63,964 nt of DNA, taken from Magnetococcales bacterium. Its GTDB lineage: Bacteria; Pseudomonadota; Magnetococcia; Magnetococcales; DC0425bin3. This document shows, in pieces, positions 1 to 8,552 of the stretch (position 1 is its first letter; every line of letters begins with the position of its first letter). Location of the stretch: the NCBI GenBank assembly GCA_015231175.1, contig JADGBZ010000013.1, forward strand, positions 1-63,964, in the 5' to 3' direction. The translations under genes and the position numbers were made by a program. A model generated the notes under the pieces. That model worked only from the letters and a program-made list of their open reading frames with translations, did not search any database and was not told the DNA's origin.

Positions 1-55
1 AGTTGTTGCCCAATTGGCGACGCAACGGGGCGATCTGGAAAAGGCGACCCTGTAC
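1..55. repeat. 55-bp exact inverted copy of an internal segment (probable assembly overlap)
   Basis: These 55 bases equal the reverse complement of 3301-3355, which lies inside the TPR lipoprotein gene. Identity stops abruptly at base 55, two bases before the ispE stop codon. An exact length of 55 at the very edge is what a de Bruijn-graph assembly with k=55 leaves at a contig end, so I read it as an assembly join rather than biology. A real inverted duplication cannot be excluded from sequence alone. Confidence 0.85.
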
Positions 56-57
56 TC

Positions 58-972
58 TCAACCGGCACGGTCACTGCGCATGTAGCGTTCCCATTCGGCG
101 GCGAAGGGGTGGGCGTTGCGCGTGGCGCCATGCACCACCCGCCAACCCGGAAATCGCTCCGCCAAACCCTGGGCGGCGATGGCAGCTTCCTGCAGGGATG
201 CAAACACGCCAAAAACCGCCGTTCCACTGCCGGACATGCGCGCCGCCGAGGCCCCTGCTCCCCGCAAAGCAGAGAGCGCCTGACCCACCACAGGGGCCAA
301 ATCCACGGCCACGGACTCCAGATCGTTTTCCAAATCCCCAAAAACGTCCTCTCCTCGACATGCACTGGGGATGCTAATCGGGGATGCCCGGTTTGTCAAT
401 TGCCCGGCAAAGAGTCCGAACACCTTTTGCGTCGAAAGACCCACTCCCGGATGCACCACGACCAGATGCACCAAAGGAAGATTCGGCAAGGGGGTCAACA
501 ACTCCCCCACCCCTTCGGCCAGTGCCGCCTGCCCCCCCAGAAAAATGGGCACATCGGCACCCAAGGCCAAACCGATGGGCAGCAGGTCAGTCAAGGCAAG
601 ATCCAGATGCCACAGACGATTCAACGCCAACAGAGTGGTGGCCGCATCCGAGGAACCCCCTCCCAGGCCGGCGCCATCCGGAATCGTTTTTTCCAACGAA
701 ATATTGACACCCCGCCGAATGCCACAGGCACGACACAGGCTTGCAGCGGCACGATAAACCAGATTCTCCTCGGGACGCCGGGTGACCGGTGGGTGGCATG
801 CGAGCTGGATGGTGTCGCCCCCAGGCAGGAAGGTCAAGCGATCCTGCCAGGGGAAAAAAGTCATCACCGTCTTCAACAGGTGATATCCATCCGGTCGCCG
901 CCCCACCACGCGCAGCATCAGATTGACTTTGGCGGGAGCGGAAAAACAGGGAACCATGGGCATGTCCACCAT
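58..972 (-). CDS. ispE: 4-diphosphocytidyl-2-C-methyl-D-erythritol kinase
   Basis: GHMP-family kinase of the non-mevalonate (MEP) isoprenoid pathway. It phosphorylates CDP-methylerythritol in the cytoplasm. The protein begins MVDMPMVPCFSAPAKVNLML, with the family's N-terminal PAKVNL motif. The glycine-rich GHMP ATP loop follows (PDGAGLGGGSSDAA), and a C-terminal MSGSGTAVFG segment matches the third GHMP motif. At 304 residues it is slightly longer than the usual 280-290. The ATG shares one base with the upstream lolB stop (TGATG), so translational coupling is likely. A longer frame reaches 1149, but its extra N-terminus overlaps lolB and has no family similarity. The order TPR-lolB-ispE resembles the lolB-ispE pairing common in proteobacteria. 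Confidence 0.93.
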   Translation of the reverse strand: MVDMPMVPCFSAPAKVNLMLRVVGRRPDGYHLLKTVMTFFPWQDRLTFLPGGDTIQLACHPPVTRRPEENLVYRAAASLCRACGIRRGVNISLEKTIPDGAGLGGGSSDAATTLLALNRLWHLDLALTDLLPIGLALGADVPIFLGGQAALAEGVGELLTPLPNLPLVHLVVVHPGVGLSTQKVFGLFAGQLTNRASPISIPSACRGEDVFGDLENDLESVAVDLAPVVGQALSALRGAGASAARMSGSGTAVFGVFASLQEAAIAAQGLAERFPGWRVVHGATRNAHPFAAEWERYMRSDRAG

Positions 973-1742
973 CAATCCAGGGGTCGCCGTAGAGAAAACC
1001 CCGGCGGAATGGCGTCGCTCTCTGCCACCTGCTCCGCAGGGTCGCTGGCCTCCCATTGCCGCGCACGCACGACAAACAGGGCGTCGTCGCCGAGATGGAT
1101 GGAAATCTTCTCGGGCAGCAACACCCCCTGCGTGACCGGGGCACCCCAAAGATACTGGACCATGAAAGCGGTCCCATCCGGGGCGAGGCCATGACGTTCA
1201 AGTATGCGTCCGCTGTCAGGCACCAACAGCAAACGTTCACCGGTGGGAGTATCGGCCCACACCCCGCCATCCTCTCCCGGGGGAAGAACCGTGGCCGCTT
1301 CGGCCCTTGCCTGCAACAACGCCAGCAACAGACCTGGCTCCAAAGAAAGGCCTGTCAAATACTGCATGCCCTCCGCCGAAGCGGGCACCTCCACCACATC
1401 ACGTTTGCCCGGATCGGACAATCGGATCCACTCCCGGGTCAGGTGCAACTCGCCAGCCACGTCACGAAACGGGCCAAAAAGAACCAGACGCGCCCAAGTG
1501 ACGCCACGCCCCCACAACTCCATGCGGTTGCGGCGTAGAATCTTGGGCGTGTCCATCTCCAGGGTACCCTCCACCCGCCACCCTTCCGTCAGGAAACCGG
1601 TGCGGCGCAAGGCCTGGTCACTTTGGTAGCGCACGGCCACATCCCCCGACGCCACCCCACCCGGGAGAGGAGAAGGCAACGAAGCGCACCCCCCTACCGC
1701 CAGAAGAAGAGCAAAAAAGGAAAGGAGGTAACTGCTCACCAC
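972..1742 (-). CDS. lolB: LolB-like outer-membrane lipoprotein
   Basis: About 256 residues. The signal peptide SSYLLSFFALLLAVGGCASL has a lipobox (AVGGC), followed by a beta-rich domain with basic strands, as in LolB/DUF4292-type lipoproteins that receive lipoproteins at the outer membrane. The family call rests on the lipobox, the domain pattern and the position directly upstream of ispE; sequence similarity to classical LolB is weak. The frame stays open for 69 codons further upstream, but that part is the dispersed element translated. The first plausible starts are tandem GTG codons at 1742 and 1739, which lie inside the terminal repeat of the element. No good Shine-Dalgarno precedes them, so the start is uncertain. 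Confidence 0.7.
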   Translation of the reverse strand: MVSSYLLSFFALLLAVGGCASLPSPLPGGVASGDVAVRYQSDQALRRTGFLTEGWRVEGTLEMDTPKILRRNRMELWGRGVTWARLVLFGPFRDVAGELHLTREWIRLSDPGKRDVVEVPASAEGMQYLTGLSLEPGLLLALLQARAEAATVLPPGEDGGVWADTPTGERLLLVPDSGRILERHGLAPDGTAFMVQYLWGAPVTQGVLLPEKISIHLGDDALFVVRARQWEASDPAEQVAESDAIPPGFSLRRPLD

Positions 1743-1855
1743 CCGGCAACCGATCGGGATCCAGGGGACTGGCTCCCTGGCAGGTCCAGGACAGCGACCT
1801 GGTGAGGTTCGGGGCGAAGCCCTGACAAAGGCTTTCATATCCAGGCTTTTCTTGC
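1728..1855 (-). repeat. MITE-like dispersed element, copy A (leftward)
   Basis: On the minus strand this carries the conserved core (AAGCCTGGATATGAAAGCCT, then GGGCTTCGCCCC, then CCAGG/CCTGG hairpins). On the plus strand it ends with GTAACTGCTC, matching the terminal inverted repeat of other copies. The opposite terminus is missing; homology starts at CAAGAAAAGC. It sits between the TPR gene stop and lolB, and its end provides the presumptive lolB start codon. Confidence 0.8.
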
Positions 1856-1890
1856 GCATGCGGGAGAGCGCATGGACCACTCCCAGCCAG

Positions 1891-3699
1891 TCAAGGAGCC
1901 TTGTTGGCGTGCTTCTGGATTTTATCCCGCAGGAGCTGGTTGTCCGCATCCAACTCCAGGGCCTTCTGCCAGACCGCCATCGCCTCCTGCCCCTGGCCGA
2001 TGGCCATCAGGACATCCCCGAGGTGCTCGTTGATGGTAGGATCCTTGGGTTCCAGACGGACCGCCTCGCGCATGGTGGCCAAGGCCTCCGACAGGCGGTT
2101 GAGGCGAAAAAGCACCCACCCCAGACTGTCCGTGATAAACCCGTCACCCGGGGCCAATTTGACCGCTTTTTGCAGATATGCGTAGGATTGATCCAGTTTT
2201 TCGTTGCGATCCGCCCAGGAGTATCCGAGATAGTTCAGGGCCTGGGGATCATCCGGGTTGGCAACCAGGTAATCCAGCAAATCTTTTTCGGCTTCATTCC
2301 AGCGTTTCAGCTTGTCATAAGCCATGGCGCGATTGAACACCAACCGGGATTGTTTCGGATCCAGAACCAACCCGCGATTGGCCATCTCCACCACGCCCAC
2401 ATAATCCTTTTCCTGCAACATCAGGACACTGGCAGCCAGGAACACCTCTCCCTTATCCCCAAACTCCTCCACCAACCGGCGCACTCTTTCCAAGGCGACC
2501 GGCCCCTTGCCGTGGGTGGATTCATGATAGGCCAGGCGAATCTGCGCCTCCATATGGAAGGGTTCGCCTTTGGGGATCTGGGCAAAGGTCTTGGCGGCCT
2601 CTTCCCGTTGTTGCATCGCCTCCAAAGCTTGTCCGAGATAAAACAGAATCCCGGTATTGTCCGGTTGGATGGCCTGCGCCATACGCAACTCCTTCAAGGC
2701 CTCCTGGAAGGAACCCTGACTGAGCAGAATCAGGGCGCTCGTCAACCGGGCCTGGATGCTCTCGGGGGCCAGACGGGTGACAGTCTGAAACTGCTCCAGG
2801 GCCTCCTGGCGCTTATCCTGGGTCAACATCAGTCGCCCCAGGCGCGTATGCACCACACGGCTGCCGGGATTCCCGTCCAAATAAGCCCGATACACCTTTT
2901 CGGCCTCGGCCTGTCTCTCCATCTTCTGGAGCTGCCCGCCCAGGGCCAGAACCGGCTCGATCTGGTCAGGATCCAAACGCCTGGCCTCCTGAAACGCAGA
3001 GAGGGCCTTTTGATCATCGTCTTGTTCGATATAGACGCGCCCCATCGCCAAATGTGCCCGCCACGCAAAACCGGGTTTTTTGAACAAAGGTTCGAGCACC
3101 CGATGCGCCCGTTGTGGATCTTTCATCAAGCCATGGAGAGGGGCCAACAGCAAACGGACATGATCCGCATTTTCCCCGTGCTGGATCAAATATTCGTAGT
3201 GCTCGGCAGCCTCCGGCAATTTTTGCATGGTGCGTAACAGAGATGCGAGCAGCAGGCGGGTTCCTTCCCGCTTGGGGTCCAGGACAACCACAGCCTTGGC
3301 GTACAGGGTCGCCTTTTCCAGATCGCCCCGTTGCGTCGCCAATTGGGCAACAACTTCGCGAACATCCACACTCTTGGGGTCCAGATCGGCCACCCGGGTA
3401 AAGGCATCCTCGGCTTCCTGGAAGCGATGCTCACGCAGGTGGACAAACCCCAGCAGGTATTGGAGCGTGATATCCTTGTCTGAAGAGGCATTTTCCAACT
3501 GGCCGACGACACGGTCCAGGTCACCGGCATCATCACCCCATGCAACCTTCGCGGGCAGCACCGGCTCCCCCCCAACTGCGGGAGGCACAGCACAACCGGA
3601 AACTGCCATCGTCAAGCCGGAAACGGCAAGCCAGCCAAGCACAGAAACAACCCGCCAACCATCCATGCGCAAGACCATTCTCCAAAACTTCCACGCCAT
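1891..3699 (-). CDS. TPR-repeat lipoprotein
   Basis: About 602 residues. A basic N-terminus and hydrophobic stretch (WLAVSGLTMAVSGC) end in a lipobox, so the protein is probably lipid-anchored and periplasmic. The rest is an almost continuous array of tetratricopeptide repeats, seen as regularly spaced units such as YLGYSWADRN and HLGDVLMAIGQGQEAMAVWQ. TPR lipoproteins scaffold envelope complexes; no specific partner can be read here. The ATG at 3699 is preceded by GAGGGTGGGG; alternatives are a TTG at 3720 and ATGs at 3678 and 3666. It is followed after ~150 bp (holding element copy A) by lolB-ispE on the same strand. Its segment 3301-3355 recurs inverted at window bases 1-55. Confidence 0.85.
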   Translation of the reverse strand: MAWKFWRMVLRMDGWRVVSVLGWLAVSGLTMAVSGCAVPPAVGGEPVLPAKVAWGDDAGDLDRVVGQLENASSDKDITLQYLLGFVHLREHRFQEAEDAFTRVADLDPKSVDVREVVAQLATQRGDLEKATLYAKAVVVLDPKREGTRLLLASLLRTMQKLPEAAEHYEYLIQHGENADHVRLLLAPLHGLMKDPQRAHRVLEPLFKKPGFAWRAHLAMGRVYIEQDDDQKALSAFQEARRLDPDQIEPVLALGGQLQKMERQAEAEKVYRAYLDGNPGSRVVHTRLGRLMLTQDKRQEALEQFQTVTRLAPESIQARLTSALILLSQGSFQEALKELRMAQAIQPDNTGILFYLGQALEAMQQREEAAKTFAQIPKGEPFHMEAQIRLAYHESTHGKGPVALERVRRLVEEFGDKGEVFLAASVLMLQEKDYVGVVEMANRGLVLDPKQSRLVFNRAMAYDKLKRWNEAEKDLLDYLVANPDDPQALNYLGYSWADRNEKLDQSYAYLQKAVKLAPGDGFITDSLGWVLFRLNRLSEALATMREAVRLEPKDPTINEHLGDVLMAIGQGQEAMAVWQKALELDADNQLLRDKIQKHANKAP

Positions 3700-3765
3700 C
3701 GTGCGACACCCCACCCTCAAGGCAACGAGGTAGCTGACCTACTGGCAGCAGCGGATCAAGTGCCT

Positions 3766-3981
3766 TCAGGAACTCCTCCTCCGCCCGTCATGGGCGTGAT
3801 CACGCATTTTCAGCAAGAGTTGTTCCATGTCAAGTTTATACATCCTGGCCACATCCTCCAGGGTATCCACCTGGGAAGCCAGGCAGTTGCCGCAATCAAT
3901 CCCCATCTCCGCCAAAACAGCGCCAACTTCCGGATGTTCCTGGATCAAGTCCGCCATTTTTTTTGTCGCATCGATCGCCAT
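3766..3981 (-). CDS. DUF1858 domain protein
   Basis: 71 residues beginning MAIDATKKMADLIQEHPEVG. It has the compact helical DUF1858 pattern with a CxxC motif (GIDCGNCLAS) and ends in a basic tail. The family often occurs as a small stand-alone protein or fused to redox/hybrid-cluster proteins. Its biochemical role is not established, though the CxxC suggests thiol or metal chemistry. A longer frame to 4068 has an unlikely N-terminal extension. It is divergent from rpmB. Confidence 0.75.
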   Translation of the reverse strand: MAIDATKKMADLIQEHPEVGAVLAEMGIDCGNCLASQVDTLEDVARMYKLDMEQLLLKMRDHAHDGRRRSS

Positions 3982-4137
3982 AATGCCGCAACTCCGCTCC
4001 CCAGGTTCCGACCCACCCGCCACCTCGGTCGACCATTTTCCACCTTCCCTTGTGGCCGGGTCAACCATTCGCTATATTCCTGGATTCAATAGACACCGGA
4101 TCCAGGTTCCAACTTCTCCACACCGAAGAGAATTTCC

Positions 4138-4431
4138 GTGGCCAGAAAACTGACGATTGGCGACAAGCCGCCCCTTACCGGACACAAGGTATCCCATTCC
4201 AACCGCAAGACCAAACGGAAATGGATGTCCAACGTCCAAAAAAAATCAATGTTCAGCGTCGCATTGGGACGTTTCATCAACACCACCCTCTCCACCCGGG
4301 TCATTCGCACCATCGACCTGGCGGGCGGATTGGACAACTACCTGCTTGCCACAGACGCCGCAGCGCTTTCCGCACCCATGCGCCGCCTGCAGGAGGTCAT
4401 TCGCACGCAAGTTGCCAGGAAGGCTGCCTAG
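4138..4431 (+). CDS. rpmB: 50S ribosomal protein L28
   Basis: 97 residues, very basic, opening MARKLTIGDKPPLTGHKVSH as L28 does (MA+KC..TGK.P..GN.VSH), with a TKRKWMSNVQKKS segment and the conserved RTIDLAGGLDNYLL C-terminal region. The start is GTG, with GAAGAG about 8 bases upstream. The usual neighbour rpmG is not seen. It is followed by a large hairpin and converges with the phosphoglycerate mutase gene. Confidence 0.95.
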   Translation: MARKLTIGDKPPLTGHKVSHSNRKTKRKWMSNVQKKSMFSVALGRFINTTLSTRVIRTIDLAGGLDNYLLATDAAALSAPMRRLQEVIRTQVARKAA

Positions 4432-4441
4432 CCACCTTGTG

Positions 4442-4484
4442 CCACCCTGGCCAAGTGCAGGTCACCTGCGCCTGGCCAGGGTGG
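4442..4484. repeat. Strong inverted repeat in the rpmB/apgM convergent intergenic region
   Basis: Perfect 12-bp arms, CCACCCTGGCCA (4442-4453) and TGGCCAGGGTGG (4473-4484), enclose a second nested palindrome, GCAGGT/ACCTGC. There is no T-tract, so it is not a classic intrinsic terminator, although it could end transcription from both sides. The rest of 4432-4693 is very G+C-rich, with further short hairpins (for example CTCCC/GGGAG near 4621-4637), and I see no gene in it. Confidence 0.7.
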
Positions 4485-4693
4485 GATTGCCTGCCTGGGA
4501 TCCATCCCGAGCCCCTGACCCGAGCAGACCCTGACCTGGGCAGCGCAGCGCCCCTGTTACTCCCTGCCTGCGAGGGTGGCCCGGGTCCAGGGTCGGGCCG
4601 GGTTGATCACGAGGAGCTGCTCTCCCTGCCTGCGGGAGCGATCCAACCACCAGCCAGGGTTGCCCTTTGGCTGGTCTTGCATCGCAAACAGAC

Positions 4694-5920
4694 TCACGAC
4701 CCAACCCTGGCCTGTAGGCCGAAGGTGTTCCAATCCAACAGAGCCGGCATCAACCGGAAGCCGGGATCAAAGGCATGGCTGCCGGTTTGCAGCAATCTTT
4801 CGTCGTAGGCGGTGTTGTGATCAGGCGTGACATCGCTGCCGTACAAGGCAAAAGGAACCAGGTCGGAGTTGTGGGTTTTGGTAGCCACCGGTGTCGGATG
4901 GTCCGGGAGAGAGATGGCCCGGAACGGCTCGCCGCGTCGTTGCAGTCCGTCCAGGACAGCCCCAACCACCAGGGCATCAAAATCTTCGATAGCCTGAATC
5001 TTGTAATCCAGGCGGCCCGCATGACCGGCCTCGTCGATCCCCTCGACATGCACAAACATCAGGTCATGACGGGTCAGACCATCCAGGCAGGCCTGAGCCT
5101 TGCCATGATAATCGGTGTCGATCCACCCAGTCGCCCCGGGGACGTGGATCACCTCCATGCCAATATGTACGGCGATGCCGCGCATCAAATCCACGGCAGA
5201 GATCATGCCGCCGGTAATGCCACGGCGATCACGGAACAGATCCAGGGCAGGCTTGCGACCATGTCCCCACAACCAGATGCTGTTGGCCGGCTTGCGCCCC
5301 GCCGCCCGCCGCCGCTGGTTGACCGGGTGATCCGTCAATACGTTCCATGACTCCTGCATCAGGCGGGCAATTGGCTCCGCATCCGCGCCCGAGGGGAGAT
5401 GTCCCGCAATGGGACGATCAGAGATGTCATGCGGCGGCGTACATTGCAATTGATCCCCCCCCCCGTGCCAAACCAGGAGATGCCGGTAACTCACACCGGG
5501 ATAAAAGCGCAGCCGATCACTCCCCAGGTTATTCTGGAGATAGTGGATCAACTCCCTGGCCTCGTCGGTCGCGATGTGGTCGGCGGCAAAGTCCGCCATG
5601 ATCTGGAAATCTTCGGACAGGGAGACCAGATTGCAGCGGAACGCGACATCTTCGGATTGCAACGTCACCCCCATGGCGGCAGCCTCCAGGGGGCTCCGTC
5701 CAGAATAGCTGCGGGTCACGTCATATCCCAACACCCCCAGATTGGCGATGTCACTGCCCGGATAATACCCATCCGGGGTATTCCGCGACCAACCTCCGAC
5801 TCCCTCCCGCACCATGCGGTCCAAGTTGGGGGTTTTGGCCACCATCAGGGGTGTCCGACCATCCAGTTCCGGCATGGGCCGATCGCTCATGCCATCTCCC
5901 AGAAAGATGACAAACTTCAT
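4694..5920 (-). CDS. apgM: 2,3-bisphosphoglycerate-independent phosphoglycerate mutase (ApgM type)
   Basis: 408 residues starting MKFVIFLGDGMSDRPMPELD, the signature start of the archaeal-type (ApgM) mutase of the alkaline phosphatase superfamily. These enzymes interconvert 3- and 2-phosphoglycerate in glycolysis and gluconeogenesis. Metal-site and serine motifs are visible: GDGMSD near residue 8, PGSDIANLG with the likely nucleophile Ser56, and late motifs HVEGIDEAGH and KTHNSDLVPF. AAGGAAAC precedes the ATG. A longer frame to 6004 is not needed. Confidence 0.92.
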   Translation of the reverse strand: MKFVIFLGDGMSDRPMPELDGRTPLMVAKTPNLDRMVREGVGGWSRNTPDGYYPGSDIANLGVLGYDVTRSYSGRSPLEAAAMGVTLQSEDVAFRCNLVSLSEDFQIMADFAADHIATDEARELIHYLQNNLGSDRLRFYPGVSYRHLLVWHGGGDQLQCTPPHDISDRPIAGHLPSGADAEPIARLMQESWNVLTDHPVNQRRRAAGRKPANSIWLWGHGRKPALDLFRDRRGITGGMISAVDLMRGIAVHIGMEVIHVPGATGWIDTDYHGKAQACLDGLTRHDLMFVHVEGIDEAGHAGRLDYKIQAIEDFDALVVGAVLDGLQRRGEPFRAISLPDHPTPVATKTHNSDLVPFALYGSDVTPDHNTAYDERLLQTGSHAFDPGFRLMPALLDWNTFGLQARVGS

Positions 5921-6043
5921 CCTTGTTTCCTTGCACCACCAGGGGAGCCACGGGGTTCGACAAGGCGGGAAGCGGACGCACCCCCGCCTTGTCGCTTCAT
6001 CCAAACCTACATGTCAACCGAAGGGAAGAGGAAGGGATCCAAA

Positions 6044-7027
6044 TCAATGACGCAACAGATCCTTCACCACCTCCCGCTCCTGGCGCAACTCGTTGAGGAC
6101 GAGGTCAAATTTTGTTTTGCCCAGGGCGGACATCGGGAGTCCCTCCACCACCTTGACGGCACCATCTCCCTTGGCCTGAAGGGGGTAGCCAAAGATCAGC
6201 CCCTTGTCGACGCCGTATTCGCCTTTGGAACAGATGGCCGAAGTGAACCAGTCGCCCGCCGGAGTGGCCGCCATGGAACGCATGACCCCATCCAGTGCGG
6301 CGTTGGCAGCCGAGGCAGCGCTGGAAGCCCCACGCGCCTTGATGACCGCCGCCCCCCGGTTTTGCACATCCTTGGTGAATGTCTCCTTCAACCATTGGTC
6401 ATCCGTAATCACCTCAGGAACCGGTTTTCCCTTGATGCGGGCGTTCTCATAGTCCGGATACTGATTGTTGGAGTGATTGCCCCAGATGGTGACATTGGTC
6501 ACCTGAGTCAACGCCACGTTAGCTTTTTTGGCCAGCATGGTGCGGGCCCGATTCTGGTCGAGAGACATCATGGCCTGGAATCGCTCTGGAGCGACATCGC
6601 TGTTATTCATGGCGATGAGGCAGTTGGTGTTGCAGGGGTTGCCCACCGTCAGGATGCGCACATCGCTGGCGGCCTTGTTCAAAGCCTTGCCCTGCCCCAC
6701 AAAGATGGGGCCGTTGACCTTGATCAGGTCGGCACGTTCCATACCGGGCCCCCGTGGGCGCGAGCCGATCATGAGAACCCAGTTTGCGCCGTCAAAAGCC
6801 ACTTCCGGGTTGTCGGTCGCCACAATCCCCTTGAGAAGAGGGAACGCACAGTCGTCAAGCTCCATCACCACACCCGACAATGTGCCCATGGCGGCAGGAA
6901 TTTCGAGTAGTCGCAACTCCACAGGCCGGTCTTTGCCGAAAATTTCCCCCGACGCCAAACGAAAAAGCGTGCTGTAAGCGATTTGCCCTGCTGCTCCCGT
7001 TACCGCAACACGGATTGGATCGGCCAT
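6044..7027 (-). CDS. mdh: Malate dehydrogenase
   Basis: 327 residues of the cytosolic-type (group 2) NAD-dependent malate dehydrogenase, interconverting malate and oxaloacetate in the TCA cycle. The N-terminal Rossmann loop is [24 protein letters not shown] and the catalytic-histidine segment [11 protein letters not shown] are present, together with [12 protein letters not shown] for substrate binding. The start MADPIRVAV is preceded by AGGAGTGAGACGC, so I use 7027 rather than the ATG three codons earlier. Upstream bases 7028-7220 hold two ~21-base imperfect direct repeats (CGCAYCTGCRTGCCCGGYCC) and no gene. Confidence 0.95.
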   Translation of the reverse strand: MADPIRVAVTGAAGQIAYSTLFRLASGEIFGKDRPVELRLLEIPAAMGTLSGVVMELDDCAFPLLKGIVATDNPEVAFDGANWVLMIGSRPRGPGMERADLIKVNGPIFVGQGKALNKAASDVRILTVGNPCNTNCLIAMNNSDVAPERFQAMMSLDQNRARTMLAKKANVALTQVTNVTIWGNHSNNQYPDYENARIKGKPVPEVITDDQWLKETFTKDVQNRGAAVIKARGASSAASAANAALDGVMRSMAATPAGDWFTSAICSKGEYGVDKGLIFGYPLQAKGDGAVKVVEGLPMSALGKTKFDLVLNELRQEREVVKDLLRH

Positions 7028-7220
7028 GCGTCTCACTCCTCTGGATTGGAATTAACCTTTACGCCGACGGTCAACAGTTTCATCATCCACCCTCGGCGTT
7101 TCGTGACGCTCTCTCCACACCACCTGTGTCCCGCACCTGCATGCCCGGCCCAACTGCCCCGCATCTGCGTGCCCGGTCCAGCGCGGATGGAAGAGAGGAA
7201 TCCTCTACCCAAACCTCCCT

Positions 7221-7430
7221 ATGCTACTCAAAAAAATACTCTCCCTCAAGGAATCCTTCGAGACGGACGGGCGCCAGCCCCTGGGTATTCGCCTGACGCC
7301 GGCACAAGCCAAGGAGATCCGTTGGGAGTTGCATCAACTCTACGGTTTCGATCCCGGTCCCGGCCTGATGCCGCTTTACGGCATGGAGATCCTCGCTACG
7401 GATGCCGACTCCATGACCTTGGAGGAGTGA
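7221..7430 (+). CDS. Small hypothetical protein
   Basis: 69 residues (MLLKKILSLKESFETDGRQP... ending DSMTLEE), soluble and acidic toward the C-terminus. I recognise no family. The composition and hydrophobic spacing (GIRLTPAQAKEIRWELHQLYG) look like a real protein. Against it, there is no clear Shine-Dalgarno, and its last 55 bases overlap the 3' end of the moaE-mogA gene on the opposite strand. Confidence 0.45.
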   Translation: MLLKKILSLKESFETDGRQPLGIRLTPAQAKEIRWELHQLYGFDPGPGLMPLYGMEILATDADSMTLEE

Positions 7431-8539
7431 TGGTCATGCCCTCCGCCGTCGGCCATGAGGCAAACATGGGGAACCAGATCGGCAACGGCATGGAAACTGT
7501 GAACGGCGCCACGTTGTGATCCGGGCAAGTTGACGATCAGGGTTTTGCCACGTATGGCCGCAACGCCCCGCGTCAGCACCGCAGAACGGACATGTTCGAT
7601 GCCGGCCTGTCGTATCAACTCGGGCAGGCCGGGCATCTCCCGATCGCTGACATCCCGGGTGGCTTCCGGGGTAACATCCCGCGGTCCGGGGCCGGTGCCA
7701 CCGGTGGTCAGGACCACATCGAGATGCTCGGCATCGGCCCACTGGCGCAGCAGTTGGCTGATCTGTGCGCGGTCGTCGGGCAGGATGGTGCGCAGCGCCA
7801 TGACACCACCCGTGGCGCGGACCAGCTTTTCCAGGGCATCGCCACTCCCGTCACGGGTTGCATTCCGGCTGTCGGAAAGAGTCAGGATGCCCACCCGCAA
7901 ACCGGCCCAGGAGGGGACGCCTCCCTGGGGATGACCTTGTTGGCCATGGGCATGGGCATGCGTACAGGCATGAGCATGGGCATGATCGTGGCCACGCTCA
8001 TGGGCGTGGTCATGTCCATGTTTGCACTTCTCTCCCATCTGGACATCCGATCCATGGACCTCCGATGCCTGGAGATCCGGTGTCATGGCATCTTGCCAGG
8101 CTTGGGCAGCCGCCTCACAACCCGGGCAGGTATCCACCCAACGGACACCCTGGCTGGTGATCTCCTTTTTCCAGAATGTGGCGTGCCGCTTCAAGTGGTC
8201 GATCAAAAACCGGCAGGCATCGAAGGCTGCGGCCCGATGGGCGGCAGCGGCCACGACGAGGACAATATTTTCTCCCAGGTTCAGACGCCCCACCCGATGC
8301 ACGATCGAGACCGCCTCGACCTGGAAACGGGTGCGGGCCATGGCAACGGTTTTTTCCAACTCCTTTTCGGTCATGCCCGGATAGTGTTCCAACTCCAAGG
8401 CAACCACCCGTGTATCCCCTTCGGTCAAATCCCGCACGGTGCCGGTCATGGTCACCACAGCGCCCACATGGGGATTGCCGGATGTCAGGGCGTGGATCTC
8501 CGCTGCAATGGAAAAATCCTCCTGCTGGATGCGAATCAT
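7376..8539 (-). CDS. MoaE-MogA/MoaB fusion with histidine-rich linker (molybdenum cofactor synthesis)
   Basis: 387 residues. Residues 1-150 are MoaE, the large subunit of molybdopterin synthase, with GTVRDLTEGDTRV, HRVG and the active-site FWKKE segment. About residues 215-358 are a MogA/MoaB domain, which adenylylates molybdopterin before Mo insertion, with ILTLSDSR, LTTGGTGPGPRDVTPEAT and VNLPGSQRGAV. Between them, residues 174-203 hold twelve histidines in HxH and HAHAH runs plus Cys172, and a CPGC motif lies at 139-142. A GGGHDHHSS tail follows the second domain. The fusion would place two consecutive cofactor steps on one chain; the linker looks metal-binding. It is the third gene of a mobA-moaD-moaE/mogA operon, 13 bases after moaD. 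Confidence 0.92.
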   Translation of the reverse strand: MIRIQQEDFSIAAEIHALTSGNPHVGAVVTMTGTVRDLTEGDTRVVALELEHYPGMTEKELEKTVAMARTRFQVEAVSIVHRVGRLNLGENIVLVVAAAAHRAAAFDACRFLIDHLKRHATFWKKEITSQGVRWVDTCPGCEAAAQAWQDAMTPDLQASEVHGSDVQMGEKCKHGHDHAHERGHDHAHAHACTHAHAHGQQGHPQGGVPSWAGLRVGILTLSDSRNATRDGSGDALEKLVRATGGVMALRTILPDDRAQISQLLRQWADAEHLDVVLTTGGTGPGPRDVTPEATRDVSDREMPGLPELIRQAGIEHVRSAVLTRGVAAIRGKTLIVNLPGSQRGAVHSFHAVADLVPHVCLMADGGGHDHHSSKVMESASVARISMP

Positions 8540-8552
8540 GCAGTCGCTCCCC

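Noticed and set aside
972-1949. Longer lolB frame starting at 1949
   Set aside because: The extra N-terminus is the translated element plus antisense-like sequence and would bury the signal peptide in the interior of the protein.
7030-7200. Imperfect ~21-base direct repeats upstream of mdh as a possible operator
   Set aside because: Only two units, 30% apart in spacing from any promoter-like sequence. I cannot support a regulatory role.
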